Shown: positions 47,362 through 58,429 of the stretch, piece by piece
Layout: every line of letters starts with the position of its first letter
Numbering within the stretch: position 1 is the first letter of the stretch
Source: Dipteris shenzhenensis
Taxonomy: Eukaryota > Polypodiophyta > Polypodiopsida > Gleicheniales
Reading direction: 5' to 3' (one strand)
DNA: 64,000 bases
Assembly: GCA_047967505.1 (NCBI GenBank)
Contig: CM106538.1
The notes under the pieces: model-generated
What the model saw: the letters and a program-made list of their open reading frames with translations, nothing else
The model's database searches: none
What the model was told of the DNA's origin: nothing
Position numbers and translations under genes: made by a program

Positions 47362-49085
47362 TGTGCATATTTCGAGGAATATCTACTACTGACATGGAGA
47401 ATATCCATTGAGGATATTCCTTTTCAAAAAGGTTCTTTGTGTCGAGTGGTGGAAACACCTCCATAACACGATATGGGTCCATAGACCGGAAAAGGTTTGT
47501 GTCTATGGACAACAATAAGGTGGATGGTTGGGGGAGACTGCGTCGTGAGTTCGTGTTTGGATGTGTGCTCTGTGCGGGTATCTAGGGAATATTCAGAGAA
47601 GATTTTGATGCGTGGATAGGCACACCGTGTAACCAAACTTTTACCACCTAGGGTTAGTTCTTTAATCGAGTGGTGGGAATCGGTGGTTGTGATTTACTTA
47701 AGGGTCTGAGAGGCCACGCCCTAGCCACGCACCACTGACGGCCGAGATTCGAGTGCGGTTCATCTAGCTGTCGAGGTTTGAACCTCCTGGATCGAGGGCC
47801 CAGATCGAAGCGAGGCCTATTTGACAATCGAGTTTGAATCGAAAGATTTATGCCGTGGTTTTAAACGGATACATCTAATGATTTAGAAAAGCCCGGGTCC
47901 CTTAGTCGATTTTTGGAGTTGTTTGAAGGCGAGGTCGTCTTGCCGAGGTCTTGCCCTTTTGCCCAGAGTTTGTTCAGGTGGCTGCAGGTTCAAAGTGATG
48001 TGTGGAAAGGAGAGTTTGACAGATTCATGAGGAGACATCACACAGAGTGGTAGGAGCCAAAAAAAAAGAAAGGGGTCATTGTTTTCTTGGGTGTAGCCAC
48101 TTTTGGTGAGGTTCAGGGACTTTTCTGTATATGGGTATCTTGCATGACCCATAACTTATGCATTGCTCAACGGAATTCGACAAACTTTGTCTTCAAGGTG
48201 TAGTACACATTCCAAACTTGAACAAGAGAGCAAAAAATTATGGAATAAGGATTTGGAACGAGACTGTCAAAGCATCCTGAAGACTATAGGATATAGTAAT
48301 TTATTCAAAAACATCAAAATTTTGTTCAATGCAACCAAGTAATCATTCTAAAGTACACTACGTGAGCTTCTCCTCAACCCAAGGACATACCTAACTGAGA
48401 TCATTATGCATGGGTTAATGGGCCTCCAATGTTCTGCTAAAGCGATGCATACCCATTTGAGGGCATGCTCCATAACTTTTTTTTGAATGATTGAAAACTA
48501 AAATGGATTGAAAATTTGGAATCCAAACTATTGGGACTAGTGCATGGTGGTCTTAAAACATTGATAGTTGTTGGTATTGGTATCTAGATTCATCCTAAAA
48601 TGGAAGAAGTTGGAAAAGTGTAATTTGTGCATGTGCAAAGATATTTTAATAAATCCAACACTATTCACAATTTTGAATTGTTTCTTTTTCCATGCACTTG
48701 CTTGCTGTATGGCTCATAAGCATGCCAAAGGTCATTGCATTTAATAATACATAGCATCAAATCCAATAGCATGCCCTTTGGCCTATTTGTGTTTTGAAGC
48801 ATTTTAGGCCACATTGTACTTGTTTGGGATATGCAAGTCTGCTAACGCGTATCGCCAGAAGGGGGGAAAACGACACCTGAAATTTTGCTACTCCCATAAA
48901 TTTTGAATTTTCACACCTCCCGCCCATCAAATCTTGGAAGATTAAGTACCTTCAACCTGCCCCCACCTTGTAATCCACATGCACCTTGACGTGACCTTCC
49001 ACAGACTTTGGTTTGCCATTGCCTTCTTTCGAGTAAGTTGTCTTCTATTCTTTGCTTGCCTCACCAACTAGCTTCTTTGGGTCTA
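47362..49085. other. No gene seen
   Basis: May contain the body of the SINE-like element at its left edge; otherwise unassigned, AT-rich after 48200. Confidence 0.4.
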
Positions 49086-49520
49086 TTCTGGACTGATCGT
49101 GGCCATGGAGTCAATGGCAACATGCTGCTCACCATGGCTTGCTAGAGAAGTAGACATAGGCTGCGAGACAGGAAAGATGAAAAGCTTGGTCAAGGCGGCA
49201 TAAGGAACAGATTGTTGGTCGAGGAAAGCAATGGCACGGTATCGAAATGGAAACGAAAAACAATTTTGCAACATTTGAAAAGGGAGAAACAACGACAAGA
49301 AAGAAGACTCCTTTAAGAGCAGCAGCATGAAGCGGTCGCAGATGCATACATTTGATCATTGCCATTGGAGCGAAGAACACGAGCTATGGTGTCATGATTG
49401 GTGGGAGCATTCAAGGCAGCAACATCAAGCCATTCACATGATTACCAGTCTTGAGTCTTCACAAGCTTTAGCCTGTACCCTAAAGTTCGTAGAGTAACAA
49501 CCCCACCAACATCTCGGGAG

Positions 49521-49957
49521 ATGCATGCCCAAGAGGCGATGCTCTCTAACTTGAGAAATGGCCTACACAAAGTGAAATGGGTGCACAGCTTAGATCAACT
49601 ACCTACAAAGAGGGTGACATTAGCTATGGTTGTGTCCCCTGAAACAAAGGAGAAACAGATTGGGTGCACAATGTCGAAGATGTTGTCAATCAAAAGGACC
49701 AACCTAGCTCTAGTGGCTGAACAGAGGCTGAACAGAGAGCAGAAGCAATGCACAATCATCCCGATCTGACAAGTCTGTGGGCTTCAATAGAACGCAAGAA
49801 AAGGAGAGACAGCCTAAGTGTGGTAGTCATTGCTACAGTGATGATGTTTTGGCTCAAAAATACAAGAGTTTCTCCAATTAAAAAGGACATCTGTAAGAAG
49901 CGAGCGGGACGCAAGGTGTTTGAGGAGCACATTATACACATGCTAGATATAACACAG
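49521..49957 (+). pseudogene. Possible first exon region of the outer transposase-like gene
   Basis: Frames 49521-49769 and 49748-49957 are open and basic (e.g. GRKVFEEHIIHMLDITQ at the end). The second ends in CAG followed by GTCAGT, a good donor site, at 49957/49958. The next coding evidence in the same direction begins after 50800, so the array at 49966-50730 would be an intron. The assignment rests on position, strand and the donor only. Confidence 0.35.
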
Positions 49958-49965
49958 GTCAGTGG

Positions 49966-50730
49966 TGCCTAAACCAGCATGGTGGTTGTTTGTGATTGAG
50001 CTTTGGGACAGTTTACTTGTTTCATTTCTTAAACCAAGCTTGGACTAAATGTGATTGTCCTAAACCAGACCCGTGGTTGGAACATCATGCAATTGTAGGC
50101 TAGTTCAGCTCAATCGCCAGTTATGTGATTGTCCTAAACCAGCATGGTTGAATAGACATTAGTTGTTGTCCAGCCCAGTGGCATGGTTGAGCAAAAATTC
50201 ATAGCAATATATTTCACAATATATTGTTATTTTACTAAACCATCCCAATGGTTGGAACATCATGCAACCATGGTTGCTTCAACTCAATCACCAGCTATGT
50301 GATTGTCCTAAACCAGCGTGGTTGAATAGACATTAGTTATTGACCATCTCGATGGTTGAAATTATTATGTTTCTTAGTACTTAAATTCGTTAAATTTAAT
50401 TTCCTACTATTCAGGTCATATACCACTGTTAAATTATGGAATTCAGAAATGAAAAGCAATATATTGTTATTTTCTAATGGTGAAATTCAGAAATGAAAAA
50501 CAATATACTTGTTATTGTCTAATATGTGAAGTTGAGACCATCAGGCTAAACCATCCCAGTGGTTGAAACTGTGACATTGTCCTAAACCATCCCGGTTGTT
50601 GAAATTGTGACTGTCCTGAATGTGTCCTAAACCAGCCCGGTGGTTGACTGTCCTAAACATATCCTAAACTAGCCCGGTGATTGAAATTGTGACTGTCCTA
50701 AACCAATGCAGTGGTTGAAAATTGTTTTGC
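49966..50730 (+). repeat. Left array of the ACCAGC-CGGTGGTT motif
   Basis: About ten degenerate copies of CCTAAACCA-C-CGGTGGTTG, e.g. 49972-49986 and 50631-50645 (ACCAGCCCGGTGGTT), with spacers such as AAATTGTGACTGT. Longer phrases also repeat (TATGTGATTGTCCTAAACCAGC at about 50124 and 50295). The reverse-complement motif forms the array at 58430-59290. Confidence 0.8.
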
Positions 50731-51498
50731 TTCATTATATACTTTAATTAGACTGTGTTTTGTATTCTTTTAGTAGTAGCAAAAAGGGGGCTCTTTGTTC
50801 TGTAGTTCCCGCATGTTGGGGCAGCAGACAGGGTTGTATCTCAAGTTTGTGCATCGAAATTCGGACATTTCTATTGGTAGAGGAGATTTGAGCATTGTAA
50901 GCCCTGGTACATTAAGAAACTCAAAGACATGAATGTTTGTTGTTGCAAAACACACATAGACTTTGACTTGGCCCGACAAGCTATGAATGACTTGAGATCT
51001 TGTTGTGTTGGAGCATTGCTCCATGGGGATTGATGCCCATGCCTCCCCAATGAATGCGTAGTTTGTAGGCCACCTAGGTTGCAATGGAGGGCAGGTTTTG
51101 TAGCTTGAGGTCTCTATGGGAGCAAGTGGTTTGTCCAAACAGAGACCATGAGTGGCACATGATTGAATGCATTTGCGGCACATGCAAGCGTTGCAGTTTA
51201 AAGCTGAAGAAGAAGACATTCAATGTCTATCCAAAAGGAGGTTTGAAAATGTCAATGTTGAAGGATCCGATAAAAAGAGATGGCTACTCTCATATAAGAG
51301 CACTAAGCCAAGGGATCTTGTAGGTCACATGGTTCAATCCATCCCAAAATATGTGCTTCACAATTTCACAGCCAGTTTGGCAAGATGAGTAGTTTAGGAC
51401 GTACCTTGCCAATTTTCCCCGTGACACTATTGTATCTGTCATAGATTTTGTAAAAAATTATTCTTTTCAAGAATAAGATGAGATACAAAGTGCTCATC

Positions 51499-51524
51499 CA
51501 CAACAACACAAAGCAACTATAGAC
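51499..51524 (+). repeat. Left terminal inverted repeat of the CACTA-like element
   Basis: 26 bp; pairs with 57085-57110 at 23 of 26 positions. Confidence 0.85.
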
Positions 51525-51790
51525 GCGCTTGGTAGACGCGCAAAATAGCGGGCGCGTCTATAGGCATTGCTTTAGTAGAGGAATTACGGGCGCATCTAAA
51601 AGCACGTCTAAAAGCTCGTCTATTTGCGCGTAAATTAACGCGTCTACTTGTGCGTCTAAACTGAGAAAATACGGGCCCGTCTAACATCGCGTTTATCAGC
51701 GCGTCTATATGCGCGTGTATTAGTGCATTTATCTGCGCGTTTACACGGAGACTCAGACACGCATTTAGACGCGTAGATAGACGCAAACTA
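51520..51790. repeat. Left subterminal GCGTCTA array
   Basis: More than a dozen GCGTCTA/TAGACGC words in both orientations, with 5-20 bp spacers. Arrays of this kind are TNPA binding sites in En/Spm elements; binding here is inference. Confidence 0.85.
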
Positions 51791-51957
51791 GAGAATACAG
51801 AAAGTGAGATTTTGGTGTACATCATTGCTTTCCAAACATTGCCCATGATTACCAAAGCACATAATTTTTTGCAAGCCCACATATACAAGAATTAAGTGAG
51901 ATGAGGAGAATGAGACAATATGTAAAATAGTTTTGCCAATATCAATTATGGGGCTAC

Positions 51958-54199
51958 GGTTCAATCTCATCCTCAATGAGATCAACCCTTGCCAAACTAT
52001 CTACTTCAAAATCCAAACAAGTGTTTAGATCTACAAATACATTCAACCCACTACTACTTGTGCCACTCATGTGCTCATCAAAATCAGCATCTCAAATGGT
52101 AGGCTCATCCTCACGGGTAATGGCCTCAATATCTGTATCTCCTATCTCATGATCATCCTCCTCTCTCGTATCACGGTCATCATCACATCCATGGCCATGA
52201 TCATCCTCCATACACTCCATATTAGTAAATGTACTATACATCACTTTGGAACGTGGCATAATAGGTATGACATGCCACCATCTATTATTATCCACCATTG
52301 GTTGATAGACAACCTAATTCAAACACAAATACAATCATGTTATTTTTCTTGCATCAAATATTTAAAAGCAAATATTTTTATATGTGTGCATAGTACCTAT
52401 CCACATTGTTGCGGTAGTACTAGTGTGTCCTTCCTACTTTGCCAAAACTTTGTGGAGTCAATAGTTACAAAGCCACTTGCATGGCGTTTGATTGTTGCAT
52501 TAGGGCCTCTTTCCACCACGTCCTTAAACCACTTTACATCCAAAACATACACAAAGAAGCGTCGAAAGTCAAGCATAATAATATCTTGGATTATGCCACA
52601 ATAATCATCCATGGCTCCATTGGTTCCCTCAAAGCTAGCAATGACGCCGCAATCTTGTGTATTTCTCTTATCATCAATCCGTTGTGTTCGAAAATGCTTG
52701 CCCTCATACCATATAGCATTGAACATAGTGCACTACACCAAGAAAAAATCAATTAAATAAGCAATCTAAATTATTGAAAGCTCCTAACTTATGCATAACA
52801 TTCTATATACCGACCTTGCTCATGCATCCCCTAGCATACTCCCATTCTTCCATTGTGATATGCATCCCCTCGTCTCTCTTTGCTTTCTCCATTTCATCAA
52901 GTAGCCAATCCACATGAATATCCTTTGGAAGTGCTCTTAGATACTGAGGATATGGCACACGAGATCTGTGGTGTGTACAAAAGAGGGCCCTTTCTTCTTA
53001 TCTTCTTGCCTTTGCATCCTCGTATCTTGTCACCCATCTTTTCATCACATCACTATTAAGCACGCAAAAGAGGTTGATACTATTATGCAACTCCGTGTCT
53101 ATTACTTTGTTGCGTCCTTTCCCTTGAGGCACAATAGAGGTCATCCTTAGGTCTTCATCATCTCTCCATAGTCGTGGGAGAGAGCTATCCACATCAACAA
53201 GAAACTCAGAAATATATACAAGTGACTCTTGTACCAACCAACCCTCAGCCATGCTACCTTCAGGTCTTGCATTTTGTCTCACGAAGCCCTTCAAGGTCTT
53301 CATGAAGCGCTCCAGGAAGAACAACCATCGTGCATGTATAGTACCGCATATAGCAATCTCATCCACCAAATGCACTATGAGATGTAGTTGGCTTGTGAGA
53401 ATAGAACATGGAAATGTCTCCTCCACTAAACAAACCACCTCCACTGACATAACTCGAGCATTCTCAAGCGTGGTGGGATCTATTTCCTTTGAGCTCACAT
53501 ACCTAGAAATGAAAAAGTACAGCATATTAGCAATATGCATTCAAACTTGCATGGAGCATTGATACGCATCATATTTTGTATCATGTACAGTACCTCACAA
53601 GCTCGCCCATCTTGTAAATACAATCTTTCACGTCCTTCGATGCACTACGTGAAATGCTAGTAAGTAGTATGAACTGAACCCACGAGGACATCCTGCTCCA
53701 TGCTATCATCCCTACCTTGATGGACGTATAAATCCCAGACCATATCATCAAACACCTCCTCCTCCACGGCTTCATGAGGTAATGGCAGAGGGCTACTATC
53801 ACCATCACTCTATGCATCCGTAATGGTCCCTCCTGAAGATCCCACCTCATATCGCCGATGCTTCGCCTCCTCACGACGAGCATAGGGCAACATATGCAGG
53901 TGTGGCACTGCATCCTGTATCAAATTAAAATGGGATCATAACTCAAACATATGAACACCCATAGGTATCTCAATCAACCTTAACTTACAAACCCTTACCC
54001 TGTTTACGGTCACATCCCATTCTCCATACTTTGAGATATGATTGAGTGTAATCCTGCATGCACGATACATGTTTCCTCGACATCGATCACACAAACATTT
54101 GATTTTTTGCTCCAACCACATTTCGCGATGGTGGATATGGAGGGATTCATCCTCACTGGAGGTACTTGTTGAAGATGAAGACATCCTACAAACAAACAA
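51958..54199 (-). pseudogene. tnp2-like gene lacking the Transposase_21 core
   Basis: Read on the minus strand. 54199-53936 gives an acidic start (MSSSSTSTSSEDES) and CLCDRCRGNMYRACRITLNH, matching the transposase-associated N-terminal domain. 53913-53594 gives FDDMVWDLY and SASKDVKDCIYKMGELV, the DUF4218 lead, ending at a GT donor. 53505-52810 carries DUF4218 (HLIVHLVDEIAICGTIHARW, FMKTLKGFVRQNARPEGSMA), with one stop near 53000. 52735-52397 holds DUF4216 (MDDYCGIIQDIIMLDFRRFF). 52315-51958 holds the RWWHVIPIM tail and acidic C-terminus. The ~400-residue catalytic region expected between the N-terminal domain and DUF4218 is absent, so it cannot act as a transposase. Exon borders are partly inferred. 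Confidence 0.75.
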
Positions 54200-54239
54200 C
54201 CCACCGAATTTGCTTTCTTCAAATGTTTAATTTAAACTC

Positions 54240-54400
54240 TGTGGCGCATCTAAAGGTGCATCTAAAGCGCATCTACAATCGCATCTAAAGGCATGTCTAC
54301 TCTGTGTATTTAGACATGCCTATACACGCACCATTAGACACGATTATAGACGCGGCTTTTAAACCTGCTTTTAGCGCGCTCGCTTTGCTTTTCTTCACAT
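54240..54400. repeat. Central GCGTCTA array, left half
   Basis: About ten GCATCTA/GCGTCTA/TAGACGC words just upstream of the minus-strand tnp2-like gene. Confidence 0.75.
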
Positions 54401-54740
54401 TACTTATACTTCGCGCGGCTTGCTTCCTTCCTTATTAGCAGATCCACAGTTTCGACGCTTAAGAGGAAGGCTCCCATACTTACTTCCAAGCTTACACTTA
54501 AGAGGAAGGCACCCACACTTACTTCTAAGCTTAAAGGAGAGGAGGACGAACAAGGAGGAGAAGCAACTTTGAAAAAGAAGAAGAACCTTCCATACCTCTA
54601 TCCAAGTAAGTCCTTTTGCAGTTGATCTTGTTTGGAAGTTTGCTCTCTTTAGATTTGTACTTTCTCGTATCCAAGAAGCGCATGATCTGGGTATCAGTTT
54701 CACATTTGTGTGTCGGGCGCAATGTCCTTTTCTACTTTTT
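54400..54740. promoter_or_regulatory. Intergenic region between the two divergent transposon genes
   Basis: Lies between the central half-arrays. It contains a direct repeat (AAGAGGAAGGC-CCCA-ACTTACTTC-AAGCTTA, about 54461 and 54499). A minus-strand open frame crosses it (54404-54769) without recognised motifs. A bidirectional promoter is the likely role, by position. Confidence 0.4.
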
Positions 54741-54744
54741 AAAA

Positions 54745-54950
54745 ATCCCATCTGTCGGAGCGCGTCCATAGGTGCATCTCAGAGCGTGTCTAAAAGCGCG
54801 TCTACAGGTGCGTCTAAACGTGCGTCTAGCCTGTTTGTAGACACAGACAAACGCATCTATAGACACTCTGTTAGATGCTCTGTTAGACGCTCTATTAGAC
54901 ACGTCTATAGAGGCGCTAATCAGACGCGTCTATAGACGCGCTCCAACAGT
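54745..54950. repeat. Central GCGTCTA array, right half
   Basis: More than ten GCGTCTA/AGACGC words ending about 75 bp before the first ATG of the plus-strand gene. Confidence 0.8.
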
Positions 54951-55021
54951 AAGCCTCTCTTCCCTTCCCCTTTCTTCTCAGCTCATCAGTAATAGATTTT
55001 TTTCCTTTTTTCCAGTTCAAC

Positions 55022-56489
55022 ATGTGGCCAGGAAGCGCTTCCAACTCACCTGATCCCTAGGAATCTATTTGGAAGGACTTATATAACCTTTTAGGGCACC
55101 CTCCTAGTCCTGTAGAGTTATATGGGTATATGATGGGTACTCTAAACACTCCTCAGGAGTCGGCACTACAAACTCCAAATCACCCCACACCACCTGAGAT
55201 CACCCCAACGGAGTCAGCATAGCTGTCTTATGCCCCTTCTTATGCCCCTTCCCCCATACCGTCTTATGCCCCTTCCCCATGCCCCTTACCCCATGCCGTC
55301 TTATGTCCCTTCTGCCATCTCGTCTTATGCCCCTTTCCCCATGCCGTCAGGAGGTCCTTCTATCTTACAAAGCCATCGATTTACTCCTGTGCTATCGAGA
55401 CTCAGTTCTCCAGCTACGAGAGGTTAGCGTAGTCCTGTGCAGTCTCCAGCTACGAGTGGCCAGCGTACAAGCTCGACACAACACGGTAGCAGGCGTAGTA
55501 GCAAGAAGAGCGATGGGGGATGCATGGCACAATGCTTTGGGAGGGGTGGCAGTGCGGACGATGATGATTCAGATGATTTAGACGTGCCTCCGGGTGATGG
55601 TATGATTTATTATGACATCACTCAGACAGGAGGCATCTTGATGGATGCGCGGGGGAAGGACATCATGGCCTTCATGCGCTCTGTAATTGCTAACAATTAC
55701 AGAGATTGCTTTATCCACTACAAAGACCAGCCAAAGAGGTTGGCTGATGAGACCATCGCTGCTGTTCGCTCTAGGTATCCTAACCCCCCCAATCGCCAGT
55801 TCACAGATAAATGGGCCAAGTCAAAGATTGTTACGATACTTGGCAATAAAAGATCTTCGCTTAAGAGGCAGGCACTAGCGGAGCTTGCCAGGCTTGAGGG
55901 AGGTCAACCACCAAGGGGCCTGCCCCACACCGCTCACAAGCATGAGTGGAAGAAAGCAATGAAGTCGGCAGGGAGGACTCCAGTCTGCAGCACGTGGAGG
56001 CACAGAGGATCCAGATGGAGGAATATGGAAGCGCGCATTTTGGAGCAGGGGGTGTTGAATCATGGGAGGCCCAATTTGTAAGTATCGATCTCAAATTATA
56101 TTGCTTATGTAGTTTATTAGGAGGTTGTTTCTTTGTACTAATCCCTCCACAAAGTGTGTTGTCATGCAGCTTGAGATCATGGGCAGATACCCCACTCCTG
56201 TGGAGATAGCCTACCACCACCACCACCATCGCAAAGCAGATACATGGAAGCACTTCTATGATGACGGGTTGATTACTGAGGAGCAGTATACCCGGGCTAC
56301 TGGAGCGGCCCCCGAGGTATTTGAAAGTAAATAAATAATGCCAAAATTATACGTAAAGATTTGATTTTTCATACATTGATATATGTTGTCCCTTGTTTAC
56401 AGGCCCGTGCACAAGACGATGAGAAAGACGAGGAAGGAGGCACAGAAGGGAGTGTGGAAGGGAGCGAGGACTTGGAGAACATAGATTAG
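55022..56489 (+). pseudogene. TNPA/Ptta-like second gene of the CACTA element
   Basis: Begins at ATG 55022 (MWPGSASNS). Stops lie at about 55058 and 55217, then a Pro/Ser/Tyr repeat (PSYAPSPM type, about 55228-55350). The main exon (to 56077, donor GTAAGT) holds GMIYYDITQTGGILMDARGK, NNYRDCFIHYKDQPKRLADE, FTDKWAKSKIVTILGNKRSS and a Trp-Lys-rich region. A frameshift near 55985 moves to the frame giving MEEYGSAHFGAGGVESWEAQ. Exon 2 (56170-56316) reads LEIMGRYPTPVEIAY with HHHHHRKADTWKHFYDDGLI. Exon 3 (56403-56489) is acidic and ends in TAG. The arrangement is that of plant Ptta/En/Spm-type (Transposase_24-like) proteins, thought to bind subterminal repeats. Nearly intact apart from the noted breaks. 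Confidence 0.65.
55228..55350 (+). repeat. Coding minisatellite (TATGCCCCTTCCCC type)
   Basis: Five or six uneven copies of a GTCTTATGCCCCTTCCCCCAT-like unit at the start of the TNPA-like gene. Confidence 0.8.
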
Positions 56490-56560
56490 TCATAGAAGTA
56501 GTGCCTTTTTTGTACTTAAAGCCACTGGCTTGGCTTCATGCCTCTTGTATATACACTCCT

Positions 56561-56642
56561 CTTATTTTTTGTACTTGAAGCCACATGACATGGCTTAGCT
56601 TTCTTATTTTTTGTACTTGAAGCCACATGACGTGGCTTAGCT
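56561..56642 (+). repeat. 42-bp tandem duplication in the 3' flank of the TNPA-like gene
   Basis: CTTATTTTTTGTACTTGAAG units begin at 56561 and 56603; they nearly match over 40 bp. Confidence 0.85.
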
Positions 56643-56835
56643 TCGTGCTATATGTATATACAAGCACTTTTTGCGCTTTCAATTTTATTGCGTTTTGTAG
56701 TTGTAATGTTTTATTTGGAATTGTAATTAAAATGCGGTTGGATGTAAGAATTGAATTACACAATGTGGATATGGGATTCTTATAACTATATAGCATACAC
56801 AACATACACAGCATTCTGTAAATTAAAAAAAAAAA

Positions 56836-57084
56836 AAGCGCGTCTATCAGTGCATCTATAAATGCATCTATATACGCGTCTGTCTGTTCGACAAGCGTCT
56901 ATATTTGCATCTATAAACGCGTTTATAAGCACATCTATTTAAGCGTCTAAGTGCGCCTCTATACACACGTGTGTCTGATATATAGATGCACTAATAGACG
57001 CGGGTCTCCAGATGTGAAAATAGACGTGCAAATAGACGCACCCGTAAGTTTTTTATTTAGTTCAATAAACGCGTCTGTGTGCAT
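56836..57084. repeat. Right subterminal GCGTCTA array
   Basis: More than a dozen GCGTCTA/GCATCTA words, mirrored by the left array, ending at the right terminal repeat. Confidence 0.85.
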
Positions 57085-57110
57085 GTCTATGGGTGCTTTG
57101 TCTTGTTGTG
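57085..57110 (-). repeat. Right terminal inverted repeat of the CACTA-like element
   Basis: Its complement begins CACAACAAGACAAAGCA; see 51499-51524. Confidence 0.85.
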
Positions 57111-58429
57111 ATTGGTACAATAAGCAGATAACAATTCTTATGCATATCACGTACAATCATTTGCTTGATTCTTCCATGCCTGATGTCAATCTGGTTGCTG
57201 ACTCACAAGAGTCTAGGTCACTGCAATGCACTTACCATTTCTACATTTCAGATGATAGGGAACATGACACCCTATTTGTGTAGCATGCTTTTCTACTGCA
57301 TTGGGAATGGCTGAAAAAGAAAAATCCCCATGTAGAAAATATAAAACAACATTGGGCATGGTTAGATGGTGCTACCTCTCAATTTAAATCAGCATGTGGA
57401 TTCTACTTTGTCTCAAGGTTCAAATCTCTGACCGGTCTAGACATGATGTGGAATTTCTTTGGGTCTAGCCATGGCAAGGGTGAACATGATGGATGCGGTG
57501 CTGTTATTAAGCAAGCTCTGTTAACTACCATTTAGCATGCCCTCAAGAAAAACTCAATGATGTCCATGATGCTGTAACATGGCTTACAACCAACCTCTCC
57601 ACAGGCGTGCATTCAAAATACAGTAAACAAAGCCTTAAGAATACTATAGTACGCAGAGTGTTCCATGAAGTGAAAGTGTATGAAGTGCAAAAGAGAAGTC
57701 GACATGATTGCGAGAAAATTAAAGGAGTTCGTGGTTTGCACAGCATATGGGGCTTTTCAAACAACCAACTGATTAAACGAGAAAACTTTCTTGTTTCTAC
57801 AGTGCGTGCATCATAGGGGATCATGACGATTGTGAGAACATTACAACTACGAAGACATGGGAGTGAGTTCAAGTTTTCCCTCTACGTTCAGATGGAGTGA
57901 CAAACATTGGAGAGGCAAATGACTCACCATAATTTGGGGAGAGTTTCGATGACCTCACTGATTGTCTGGAAGAGGGGGATAACTTTGCAGTTGTCTTAGA
58001 TTCTAGGGAGAATGAGGAAGATGACCCATTCTTTCTATTGCAGTGCACAGAACCCAAGTACAAGGTTGAGGAAACATTCAAGGATAATTGGGGAACAACC
58101 TATGAGAAGTGGGATATAGTAGTCAGAGCTTTTTGGTACAAAAAAACATCCAAGAGAGGCCGCAATTACGAACTGCTACATAAGAGTCCACAAACATGTG
58201 TGTACTCTCATCTAGTAAGAGCTATTAAGTTCCAGATGCAACCTATGCCACAACGAAGGAAGGGCAAGAGTGTCTTCAAATTGAATTTATACACGCATGA
58301 ACACATCTTGGGGTGTCTTGGAGCGGTGGACAAGGACAACTAAGATATAAGAAAATGTATGTAGTCTCATTGCAGGGAAACAATATGTCCACTTGTCCTA
58401 CAAAATGGAATTTGTATTGAGACTGCTTC

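Larger units (their letters stand above)
51499..57110 (+). mobile_element. CACTA-like DNA transposon inserted in the outer transposase gene
   Basis: The 5,612-bp insert starts CACAACAACACAAAGCA and ends with the complement of CACAACAAGACAAAGCA. The terminal inverted repeats match at 23 of 26 bases (mismatches at positions 9, 18 and 20). Flanking triplets are ATC (51496-51498) and ATT (57111-57113), a 3-bp target duplication with one change, the size expected for CACTA elements. Removing the insert and one triplet makes the host frame continuous (GCT CAT TGG TAC AAT AAG). Inside are a minus-strand tnp2-like gene, a plus-strand TNPA/Ptta-like gene and four arrays of GCGTCTA. The element lacks the transposase catalytic core, so it would depend on another copy. 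Confidence 0.88.
50806..58343 (+). pseudogene. Outer cysteine-rich transposase-like gene, split by the CACTA insert (51499-57110)
   Basis: Left part (50806-51498): RRFEHCKPWYIKKLKDMNVC with CCC, then ECICGTCKRC, LVGHMVQSIPKYVLHNFTAS, and LANFPRDTIVSVIDFVKNYS. Right part (57111-58343): YHFYISDDREHDTLFV, HWAWLDGATSQFKSACGFYF, MWNFFGSSHGKGEHDGCGAV, and a C-terminal region after CTEPKYKVEETFKDNWGTTY with YSHLVRAIKFQM. I recall this motif set from poorly described eukaryotic mobile-element proteins. The Asp residues in VIDFVKN and LDGATSQ suggest an RNase-H-like DDE core, by inference. Stops include TAG at 50878, a stop near 51390, TAG near 57280 and TAA near 57930. Frameshifts lie near 51225, 51385 and 57535. 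The superfamily name is uncertain; Sola-like is one possibility. Confidence 0.65.

Noticed and set aside
47299-47370. A functional tRNA gene
   Set aside because: The anticodon arm is too short and the T stem does not pair; only promoter-like boxes remain.
51425-51429. CACTA pentamer as the left end of the inserted element
   Set aside because: It lies within the outer transposase coding blocks and has no inverted partner; the CACAACAA end at 51499 has a matching inverted repeat and target triplet.
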